DNA of 64,000 bases, from positions 124,001-188,000 of the forward strand of contig JAAWWF010000016.1 of NCBI GenBank assembly GCA_021404565.1. Reading direction: 5' to 3'. Position numbers and translations under genes: made by a program. This DNA is from Roseivirga sp. (GTDB lineage: Bacteria; Bacteroidota; Bacteroidia; Cytophagales; Cyclobacteriaceae). Shown here in pieces: positions 8,814 through 15,316 of the stretch; positions within the stretch are counted from its first letter, which is position 1, and the number at the start of each line of letters is the position of its first letter. The notes beneath the pieces are model-generated. The model was not told where the DNA came from. It did no database searches and saw nothing but the letters and a program-made list of their open reading frames with translations.

Positions 8814-9415
8814 ATTCAGCATTTGACAGAGAAAAGCAGCAAGAAGATCTTGACAGCCGACTGGTAGTGGCCTTTGAAAAAATGGCAGAAGTGTTTCGGG
8901 TGCTATTGTGGGACCAGGCCAAGGTTCACGGCCTCAGTCCCATTCAGATGCAAATACTCATCTTTCTTAAAAATCATGAACCGGCCCTTGGTAGACCCGC
9001 TATACTTGCCAGCGAGCTCAATGTGACCAAACCCACCATTAGCGATGCTTTAAAATCACTGGTAGAAAAAGGGCTGATCGCCTCCAAACAAAACCCCAAC
9101 GACTCCAGAAGCAGGCTGCTCAGCCTTAAGTCCAAAGGTGCCAGCTTGACAGCAAAGATTGAGTCGTTTTCACATCCGCTTCAGGAACAACTGTCAAAGC
9201 TGGGTAGCACGGAAAAATCCATCGTATTGGAACGCATGCTTACCTTAATAGATGGCCTGGCCGCTGCGGATGTAATTTCTCCCCAACGCATGTGCTATAA
9301 CTGCTCTCACTATAAGGGAGACAGGCATCATGATCATCATTGTCTGCTATTGGAGAAAAGATTGAGTAAGGAGACGCTGCGTATTGATTGTCCCGAGCAT
9401 TCGTTAGTCAGTTAG
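8810..9415 (+). CDS. MarR family regulator with C-terminal Cys/His cluster
   Basis: A 201-residue transcription regulator. The winged helix spans about 38-110 with a recognition helix near 73-84 (TKPTISDALKSL) and a wing rich in Ser/Asn/Arg. Beyond the normal MarR length it carries a tail with Cys162, Cys165, four histidines in DRHHDHHC, Cys178, Cys194 and His197, arranged to bind a metal or Fe-S cluster. It overlaps the thioredoxin-fold gene by 4 bp and ends the run begun at 6197, so it probably regulates that run through a metal- or redox-sensing tail. Confidence 0.85.
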   Translation: MNSAFDREKQQEDLDSRLVVAFEKMAEVFRVLLWDQAKVHGLSPIQMQILIFLKNHEPALGRPAILASELNVTKPTISDALKSLVEKGLIASKQNPNDSRSRLLSLKSKGASLTAKIESFSHPLQEQLSKLGSTEKSIVLERMLTLIDGLAAADVISPQRMCYNCSHYKGDRHHDHHCLLLEKRLSKETLRIDCPEHSLVS

Positions 9416-9628
9416 ATTCAGGGTAAACAATCGTCAACCACCCCTTAGCCCTCCTGTCCATGAGGGGAATAGATGCGTTTTCACAAATAGAGTAGCCGTT
9501 TCGATCAGGACTAGTCATTGTGAATTTATCTGGTTCAGTCCCATCGAAAAGTGCCATTTTTTGAAACTTATTTGAGGTTAATCCTGTCTATACAGTGGGC
9601 CTATACCCTACTAATTTAATAGACTAAA

Positions 9629-10633
9629 ATGATTGAAACGGATATACTGATTATTGGAGCTGGTCCTGTGGGATTATTCACCGTTTTTGAGGCAGGTTTG
9701 ATCAAACTGCGATGCCACCTTATCGACTCCCTGGGGCAGCCAGGTGGTCAATTGACAGAGATTTACCCCAAGAAACCTATTTACGACATCCCCGGCTACC
9801 CCAAGATTTTGGCCGGTGAGCTGATAGACAATCTGATGGAACAAATCGCTCCTTTTGAGCCTGGCTTCACCCTGGGTGAGCGTGCTGAGGAGATTGTAAA
9901 AGATGATGAAGGCAAGTGGATTGTGACCACGAATAAAGGCACACAGCATAAAGCTTCAGTCATTGCCATTGCCGGTGGTCTGGGCGTATTCGAACCACGC
10001 AAGCCCCCATTAAAAGGACTCGATCATTTTGAAGATCACGGGGTTGACTATATAGTGAAGGAGCCGGAGAAGTTCCGTGATAAGCATGTAGTGCTGGCAG
10101 GCGGTGGAGACTCTGCTTTGGATTGGTCCATTGAGCTTTCGCAGATTGCCAAAAGAGTAACACTGGTGCACCGCAGAGATCAGTTCAGAGGAGCGCTGGA
10201 CTCTGTAGAAAAGGCATTTGAGCTGGCGAACTCCGGCAAAATGGACATCTTTACCAACTCTCAAATCACGGCTATTGGTGGTAACGGACATCTGCAAAAT
10301 GTCACCATCACCAATAAGGCAAAAGAAGAGCAGGTAGTAGATACAGACTATTTCATTCCACTCTTTGGTCTATCTCCCAAGTTGGGGCCACTTGCCAACT
10401 GGAACCTGGGCCTGAATGGTAATGCCATTAAAGTTGATCCACTCGACTACAGCACTGATGTAGAAGGTATTTATGCGATTGGGGATATTAATGATTACCC
10501 CGGCAAACTCAAGCTGATTCTCTGTGGCTTTCATGAAGCAACACTTATGGTGCAATCTGCTTTCAAGCGCATTTACCCTGAAAAGCACCTGAGTTTTAAA
10601 TACACTACGGTAAATGGCGTTAACGCTTTCTGA
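9629..10633 (+). CDS. Ferredoxin-NADP+ reductase, thioredoxin-reductase-like type
   Basis: Flavoprotein of 334 residues that exchanges electrons between NADPH and ferredoxin or flavodoxin. FAD motif GAGPVG at 10-15, QPGGQL at 37-42, NADP-domain GGGDSALDW at 158-166, and YAIGD near residue 284. The CxxC of thioredoxin reductase is absent from the NADP domain, which identifies the YumC-type FNR rather than TrxB. A ferredoxin gene starts 7 bp after its stop, giving a complete reductase-ferredoxin pair. Confidence 0.9.
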   Translation: MIETDILIIGAGPVGLFTVFEAGLIKLRCHLIDSLGQPGGQLTEIYPKKPIYDIPGYPKILAGELIDNLMEQIAPFEPGFTLGERAEEIVKDDEGKWIVTTNKGTQHKASVIAIAGGLGVFEPRKPPLKGLDHFEDHGVDYIVKEPEKFRDKHVVLAGGGDSALDWSIELSQIAKRVTLVHRRDQFRGALDSVEKAFELANSGKMDIFTNSQITAIGGNGHLQNVTITNKAKEEQVVDTDYFIPLFGLSPKLGPLANWNLGLNGNAIKVDPLDYSTDVEGIYAIGDINDYPGKLKLILCGFHEATLMVQSAFKRIYPEKHLSFKYTTVNGVNAF

Positions 10634-10640
10634 TAAACAG

Positions 10641-10982
10641 ATGGAAGAAAATTTAATCAAGGTCAGTATTAAGGACCGCTTAGGAGAATTTCATACCATA
10701 GAAGCCCCTACTGATATGAATTTTAATATGATGGAGCTGAGCAAGGCCAACGGTTTACCGGTAAAAGGTACCTGCGGTGGTACGGCCTCCTGCGCTTCCT
10801 GTCATCTGTATGTATTGTCTGAAGATACACCGCTCAAAGAGCCTTCTGAAGAGGAGGAAGATATGCTGGACTCAGCCTTTTTTGTAGAGGACAATAGTCG
10901 ACTTGGCTGTCAGATTTATATCAGCAACGAAATGGACGGACTGGCAGTAGAGCTGGCTCCTGAGGATGAAAGTGACAACTAA
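10641..10982 (+). CDS. 2Fe-2S ferredoxin, adrenodoxin type
   Basis: A 113-residue ferredoxin with cluster ligands Cys45, Cys51, Cys54 and Cys90 in the pattern TCGGTASCASCH...C, which marks the adrenodoxin/Isc type rather than the plant type. Such ferredoxins supply electrons to cytochromes P450 or to Fe-S cluster assembly. It is acidic at the C-terminus, as expected for docking. The ATG at 10641 (MEENLIKV) is preferred; an in-frame ATG at 10614 lies within the upstream reductase gene. Confidence 0.9.
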   Translation: MEENLIKVSIKDRLGEFHTIEAPTDMNFNMMELSKANGLPVKGTCGGTASCASCHLYVLSEDTPLKEPSEEEEDMLDSAFFVEDNSRLGCQIYISNEMDGLAVELAPEDESDN

Positions 10983-10986
10983 TTAG

Positions 10987-11150
10987 AGTCTGTCTATAAA
11001 ATCCCCTGGCTACGTTACGCCTGCTCAAAAAACACTCGATTACGCTAGTAAGTTCTGTTTTTTTGAGCTGCACACCTGTGTGCTGAAGCACTATGATGCG
11101 CAAGCACAAGCCTTGCCAGAGAACTTTCTTACTCAGACTCGGACGCTGTG
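10987..11150. repeat. Intergenic palindromic element
   Basis: GCTCAAAAAACA at 11023-11034 is matched by an inverted TGTTTTTTTGAGC at 11056-11068 (one extra T), enclosing CTCGATTACGCTAGTAAG. It is directly followed by a second hairpin, GCACAC-CT-GTGTGC, at 11070-11083. No gene spans it. The two nested stems look like a mobile or repetitive intergenic element rather than a simple terminator, although it lies downstream of the ferredoxin gene and could stop transcription there. Confidence 0.55.
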
Positions 11151-11162
11151 GGCTGGCACTAG

Positions 11163-11366
11163 TTAATAGTCGTCTCTGAAGTCCTCAGTCGTTACCTCGA
11201 TGGTTTCCAGAAATAGCTCTCCGTTCTTCAACTGCCGGGTGGCCCTGATAGAACGTAGTCGGTTTTTCAATTGTACAAAAAACTCAAACTCCCTCTGTGC
11301 CACATTGAAGCCTGTCTGATAGTCTTCTGGCGACACTGACCTCCTTCTTACCTTTCGCTTTCTCAT
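11163..11366 (-). CDS. Small basic protein of unknown function
   Basis: A 67-residue reading frame starting with the very basic MRKRKVRRR, followed by a helix-forming stretch (PEDYQTGFNVAQREFEFFVQLKNRLRSIR) and an acidic end (TTEDFRDDY). It has no membrane segment and no recognised family. It lies alone between convergent and divergent neighbours. The distinct charge pattern and sensible amino-acid composition support a real gene, but there is no homology evidence that I can give. Confidence 0.45.
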   Translation of the reverse strand: MRKRKVRRRSVSPEDYQTGFNVAQREFEFFVQLKNRLRSIRATRQLKNGELFLETIEVTTEDFRDDY

Positions 11367-11578
11367 AAGTAAACAGTTTTATATAGAATACCTTAGCAGG
11401 TATTTTACCCCCACCCCTATACGTTAAAAAGAGTTAAGTGGGTGATAATGAGGCTATAATTCTACCTCTGATAACAAAAAACGGAGCAATTCATTCCATA
11501 TTTTTCTAGATTCAGGTTTTTAAAGGCCAAAAACCGTTCAGAAGCCCTTTTAGGGTTTACTTTTTAATCAACCTTATT

Positions 11579-11755
11579 ATGAATCAGACCATTTCGCTGC
11601 ATGAGCACTGGAGTGTATCACGCAAAATATCCTTCCGGTTTATCAGCATATTTTTCTTACTGTACATGCTCCCTTTTCCCATCGATCAGATTCCCAGGCT
11701 GGGTGATTATGTGAGTGGTTGGTACTACGATTTCTGGAGTTTTCTTAATGAATAG
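11579..11755 (+). pseudogene. N-terminal fragment of the DoxX-like protein, ended by in-frame TAG
   Basis: From ATG 11579 the frame encodes 58 residues: a basic start, one membrane helix (FRFISIFFLLYMLPFPIDQI) and FWSFLNE, then TAG at 11753-11755. The same frame continues without another stop as AAGAFFGMDQFPPG into the 370-residue ORF at 11777. Related Bacteroidota proteins, as I remember them, run without a break through this point and carry PFP after the first helix and a Trp close to the stop position, so a TGG to TAG change is plausible. Whether this is a true nonsense mutation, a sequencing error or a read-through site cannot be told here. Confidence 0.65.
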
Positions 11756-11776
11756 GCGGCCGGAGCATTCTTTGGC

Positions 11777-12889
11777 ATGGACCAATTTCCTCCAGGAAAT
11801 GGTGGCAGCGGTGACAGAACCCAGGACTGGGTACAAATTTTCACAGTGGTACTTATTTCCATCATCGGAGGCACCCTATGGTCAGTATTGGATCGCAAGC
11901 GCAGGAATTACGCTAAACTCTGGCGCTGGTTTCACATAGTATTGGTCTACAACCTGGCCTATTGGCTCTTTGTCTATGGTTTTATCAAAGCTTTTGGTGA
12001 GCAATTTGGCAACATTGGTATTGCCCGAATGCTGGAAACTTACGGTGAAAGCTCCCCAATGCGCATCCTCTGGACCTTCATGTCAGTTTCAGAGCCTTAC
12101 GAACAGTTTTCGGGCTGGAGTGAGACCATAGCAGGGCTTTTGCTGCTTTTCAGGAGAACAAGAACACTGGGAGCTTTGGCAGCAGCTGGTGTCATGCTCA
12201 ATGTATTTACCATGAATATGACCTATGATGTACCCGTGAAGCTTTTCTCTTTCAGGTTGATGCTTCAGGGAATTTACATCGCCCTGGCCGATCGTCAGAG
12301 GTTGTTGGCCATCTTCCTTAAAAACAGGCCTGTCGGTGCCATCAACTGGCCTCCTTTCTTCAGAGTGGCCTGGAAAAACCGCCTGCTCCTGGTGATTCAG
12401 ATAGTACTGATGGGCTCTATTATTATCGATCAGTATATAGGCAGTGTACAGTATGAGATAGACCCCAATCAGCCCAGGCCTGCCCTCTACGGAATTCACG
12501 ATGTAGAGCAGTTTATCATCAATGGCGACACGTTAGCGCCACTTACTACCGACACGATAAGATGGAGCAAGGCCTTTATGGATGTGCCCTTTTTTGGCGG
12601 TACGCAGTACTTTGTGATCAAAAGGATGAACAACCGCAATCGCTATATGATTGCTGAAATCGACAGTGTCGCCAAACAACTCAGGCTCAAGCCACCAGGA
12701 GATACCGTTAATGTTTATAATCTTGACTATCAGTGGATTGATGGCAACCTGAGTCTGGATGGCGTTTTTGAAGGAGATACACTTCAAATAGAGACTAAAT
12801 ACTTTAATCCAGACGACTTTATTTTGAAAAGCCGTGGTTTCAACTGGATCAATGAAGTGCCGTATAATCGCGGAGTACCTTATAGATAA
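11777..12889 (+). CDS. DoxX-like membrane protein, main part (start lost upstream)
   Basis: A 370-residue frame with several membrane helices: one after GDRTQDWVQI, one after AKLWRWFHIV, the FLLLFRRTRTLGALAA helix, and SFRLMLQGIYIALAD, then a last helix near LLLVIQIVLMGSIII and a soluble C-terminal domain of about 140 residues rich in beta strands. The motifs FVYGFIKAFGEQF and SSPMRILWTFM resemble a large DoxX-related family of Bacteroidota. The annotated ATG follows an in-frame TAG 22 bp earlier, so the normal N-terminal helix is encoded separately at 11579-11755. Translation from 11777 would give a protein lacking that helix. Confidence 0.7.
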   Translation: MDQFPPGNGGSGDRTQDWVQIFTVVLISIIGGTLWSVLDRKRRNYAKLWRWFHIVLVYNLAYWLFVYGFIKAFGEQFGNIGIARMLETYGESSPMRILWTFMSVSEPYEQFSGWSETIAGLLLLFRRTRTLGALAAAGVMLNVFTMNMTYDVPVKLFSFRLMLQGIYIALADRQRLLAIFLKNRPVGAINWPPFFRVAWKNRLLLVIQIVLMGSIIIDQYIGSVQYEIDPNQPRPALYGIHDVEQFIINGDTLAPLTTDTIRWSKAFMDVPFFGGTQYFVIKRMNNRNRYMIAEIDSVAKQLRLKPPGDTVNVYNLDYQWIDGNLSLDGVFEGDTLQIETKYFNPDDFILKSRGFNWINEVPYNRGVPYR

Positions 12890-12936
12890 ACCAAGAACTC
12901 ATATAGAATAGCACTCCGCAGAGGCGATATTCTAGA

Positions 12937-13398
12937 TCAGATTTTAGAAGGCAAACTGTTGGAGTGTTTGATCTCAGACATGACAAATGAACTCTGCACG
13001 GTTCCGATATTTTCGAGAGCGGCAAGCTTTTTTGAAACGAACTCCTGATAGTCACTCATATCGGTTGCCATCACCTTAAGCAGGTAATCAAACAAGCCTC
13101 CAACATGGTAGCAATCTACCACATGGGTCAGCTGCTGTATATCCCGCTGAAACTCTTCTATATATTGGCTGTTGTGGTTTTTGAGTGATACACTGCAAAA
13201 CACCAACATATTCAGGCCAATGCGCTCCCTGTCAATGATTGCAGCATACTTTTTTATCACTCCTGCTCTTTCCAGTTTTTTAATGCGCTCATGCACGGGG
13301 GTAGCCGTGAGCCCAAGTTCACCAGCAATTTCTTTGATGGTAAGTTTGGCATCTTGCTGAAGCAGGTCTATGATTTTGTAATCGGTTTGGTCAAGCAT
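12937..13398 (-). CDS. Lrp/AsnC family transcriptional regulator
   Basis: A 153-residue regulator: N-terminal helix-turn-helix at about 4-60 (LTIKEIAGELGLTATPVHERIKKLERAGVIKKY) and a RAM/ACT-like effector and oligomerisation domain after it (VFCSVSLKNH, VVDCYHVGGLFDYLLKVMATDMSDY). Lrp proteins respond to amino acids. It is divergent from a PLP-dependent sulfur-amino-acid lyase 149 bp away, so that gene is its most likely target. Confidence 0.92.
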   Translation of the reverse strand: MLDQTDYKIIDLLQQDAKLTIKEIAGELGLTATPVHERIKKLERAGVIKKYAAIIDRERIGLNMLVFCSVSLKNHNSQYIEEFQRDIQQLTHVVDCYHVGGLFDYLLKVMATDMSDYQEFVSKKLAALENIGTVQSSFVMSEIKHSNSLPSKI

Positions 13399-13406
13399 GG
13401 CAGAAA

Positions 13407-13449
13407 ATTAATCTGAGAAGTAAGCTCTTGATTCGTAGATTCAGATTAT
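13407..13449. promoter_or_regulatory. Inverted repeat in the lrp-lyase intergenic space
   Basis: TAATCTGA (13409-13416) recurs inverted as TCAGATTA (13441-13448), a spacing of about three helical turns. The sites lie between the lrp start and the promoter of the divergent lyase, as expected for an Lrp-type operator. The surrounding sequence is AT-rich. Binding is inferred from position and symmetry only. Confidence 0.35.
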
Positions 13450-13498
13450 TAATCCAAAAAATCAGTTTGAGCAGATATTTTTTCTAAAATATACATTT

Positions 13499-13532
13499 TT
13501 TGCAGACTAAACATCCATAAGAAGTAATTTTG
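13499..13532 (+). promoter_or_regulatory. Bacteroidota-type promoter of the PLP lyase gene
   Basis: TTTG at 13499-13502 is followed after 22 bp by TAATTTTG at 13525-13532, matching the Bacteroidota vegetative sigma consensus TTTG-N(19-22)-TAnnTTTG. Transcription should begin a few bases after 13535, giving a leader of only about 10 nt before the ATG at 13548. This supports 13548 rather than the TTG at 13530, which lies inside the -7 box, as the start of the gene. Confidence 0.75.
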
Positions 13533-13547
13533 TACAAAGAAAAACCT

Positions 13548-14846
13548 ATGGAGCATCACCAGCTAAAACCGGAAAGTCTTATGATGTCTTTTGGCTATAA
13601 GCCAGAGCTATCAGAGGGATCAATCAAATGTCCAATTTTTCAGACCTCTACATTCGTTTTTCAAACCGCTCAAGAGGGAAAGTCATTTTTCGAGTTGGCC
13701 TATGGCCTGAGAGAAAAGGAGGAAAACGAGTCACCAGGGTTGATCTACAGCCGATTGAACAACCCCGACCTGGAAATTCTGGAAAACAGGCTTACACTCT
13801 GGGATAAAGCTGAAGATTGTGCTGTTTTTGAAAGTGGTATGTCTGCGATATCCACGGTGCTGCTGAAGTTTTTAAAACCCGGAGATTTACTGCTTTACAG
13901 CAACCCGGTTTATGGCGGCACGAGCCATTTTATCAAAGACATTCTCACTGGTTTTGGCATAGATGTATTGCCTTTTAGCGCTACCGACACGAAAGAGAAC
14001 ATTCTTGAACGGCTGAAGCAAAGTGGCAAGGCTCAAAACCTGGCCATGATCTATATTGAAACCCCGGCCAACCCGACCAACTCCCTCATAGACATCAGCA
14101 TGTGTCGTGCAATAGCCGATCACTATTCCAACACAGAAAAGCATATACTGCTAAGTGTTGATAATACCTACATGGGCCCCATATGGCAACACCCCCTCGC
14201 TCATGGAGCAGATCTGGTTTTATACTCCGCCACCAAGTATATAGGAGGCCATAGCGATGTGATAGCCGGAGCCTGTCTGGGCAGTCATTCATTAATTGCC
14301 CAGGTAAAAGAAATGCGCACTTTTTTGGGAAATATGGCAGGACCATGGACTGGTTGGTTGCTCATGCGTAGCCTGGAAACCTTGAAAGTACGAATGACTA
14401 CCCAAAACCGAAATGCCGAAAGAGTGGCTGCATTCTTACAGGATCATCCCAAAGTAGAACAGATCTACTTTTTAGGCAGCATTGCGGATCCGCGACAGCA
14501 GGAGATTTATAACAAGCAATGCAACAGTAGTGGGGCCATGGTTTCCTTCGATATCAAAGGCGGAGAAACAGAAGCTTTTGCTTTCCTGGACAACCTCAAG
14601 CTTATTAAGCTTGCTGTGAGCCTTGGAGGCACCGAGTCACTGGCTGAGCATCCCGCTACGATGACGCACGCGGGTGTACCCCCGGAGGGAAGAATGGCTC
14701 ATGGTATCAGCGACCAGCTGGTCAGACTTTCTATCGGGGTTGAGAATTCCGAAGATCTTATCTGGGACATTGGCCAGGCATTGGAAAAAGTAACCGTAAC
14801 AACAGAAGTCAAAGATTCTATCAACGTTTCCCTCATTCAGGTCTAA
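13548..14846 (+). CDS. Cystathionine gamma-lyase/synthase or methionine gamma-lyase family enzyme
   Basis: PLP enzyme of 432 residues in the Cys/Met metabolism family, which make or break C-S bonds of homocysteine, cystathionine or methionine. PLP lysine is Lys230 in YSATKYIGG; also IYSRLNNPD (67-74), FESGMSA (94-100), IETPANPTN (170-178) and SLGGTESLAEHPATMTH near the C-terminus. Position 124 is Gly (YGGT) where methionine gamma-lyase usually has Cys, so the reaction is uncertain. A 10-residue insertion before IYSRLNNP is unlike the textbook enzymes. Regulation by the divergent Lrp gene is likely. The ATG at 13548 is supported by the promoter. Confidence 0.85.
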   Translation: MEHHQLKPESLMMSFGYKPELSEGSIKCPIFQTSTFVFQTAQEGKSFFELAYGLREKEENESPGLIYSRLNNPDLEILENRLTLWDKAEDCAVFESGMSAISTVLLKFLKPGDLLLYSNPVYGGTSHFIKDILTGFGIDVLPFSATDTKENILERLKQSGKAQNLAMIYIETPANPTNSLIDISMCRAIADHYSNTEKHILLSVDNTYMGPIWQHPLAHGADLVLYSATKYIGGHSDVIAGACLGSHSLIAQVKEMRTFLGNMAGPWTGWLLMRSLETLKVRMTTQNRNAERVAAFLQDHPKVEQIYFLGSIADPRQQEIYNKQCNSSGAMVSFDIKGGETEAFAFLDNLKLIKLAVSLGGTESLAEHPATMTHAGVPPEGRMAHGISDQLVRLSIGVENSEDLIWDIGQALEKVTVTTEVKDSINVSLIQV

Positions 14847-14922
14847 AATCTTTCACTCAATTTCAAGGTACAGGACACTACATTTCAGTACAGTCAACCT
14901 ACTGTTCAGGCACTCACTCTTG

Positions 14923-14971
14923 ATATTTTAAACAAATGTTAACTATATTCGAAAGAATATTTTAAACAAAT
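14923..14971 (+). promoter_or_regulatory. Tandem operator-like repeat upstream of padR
   Basis: ATATTTTAAACAAAT occurs twice without mismatch, at 14923-14937 and 14957-14971, 34 bp apart (about three helical turns), and similarity continues a little beyond each copy. Between them ATATTC (14945-14950) and GAATAT (14955-14960) form a small dyad. The second copy ends 9 bp before the padR ATG. This is the layout of an autoregulatory PadR operator, inferred from position. Confidence 0.6.
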
Positions 14972-14980
14972 ATTAATAAT

Positions 14981-15316
14981 ATGGGAGATTTTGCGCTGGG
15001 CACCCTCGAGGAAACGGTATTGATTATCGTGCTTATGAAAGACGAAAGCTACGGTGTGGAGATAGCCAAGGTATATGAGGCCCACATGAAACAGTCCATT
15101 TCGCTACCCGCTATTCACATGGTGCTGAAACGGCTGGGTAAGAAAGGTCTGGTGAAATCTGATTTTGGTGAACCCACTCCTGAACGGGGTGGAAAACGCA
15201 AGAAATACTACCAGGGCACACCGGCAGGTTACCGGCTGGCCGCAGAAATACAGGAAAGAAGGCAGCAAATGTGGTCAATGGTGCCTAAAACTTCTTTGAA
15301 CTATGGGCTCCTTTAA
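14981..15316 (+). CDS. PadR family transcriptional regulator
   Basis: A 111-residue winged-helix repressor: FALGTLEETVLIIVLMKDESYGVEIAKVYE, ISLPAIHMVLKRLGKKGLVKSDF and the wing ERGGKRKKYYQGTPAG are the standard PadR core. In Bacteroidota such short PadR genes usually precede FtsX-type permeases with a prefix domain, as here; the coding regions overlap by 14 bp. It probably represses its own operon through the tandem repeat just upstream. Confidence 0.92.
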   Translation: MGDFALGTLEETVLIIVLMKDESYGVEIAKVYEAHMKQSISLPAIHMVLKRLGKKGLVKSDFGEPTPERGGKRKKYYQGTPAGYRLAAEIQERRQQMWSMVPKTSLNYGLL

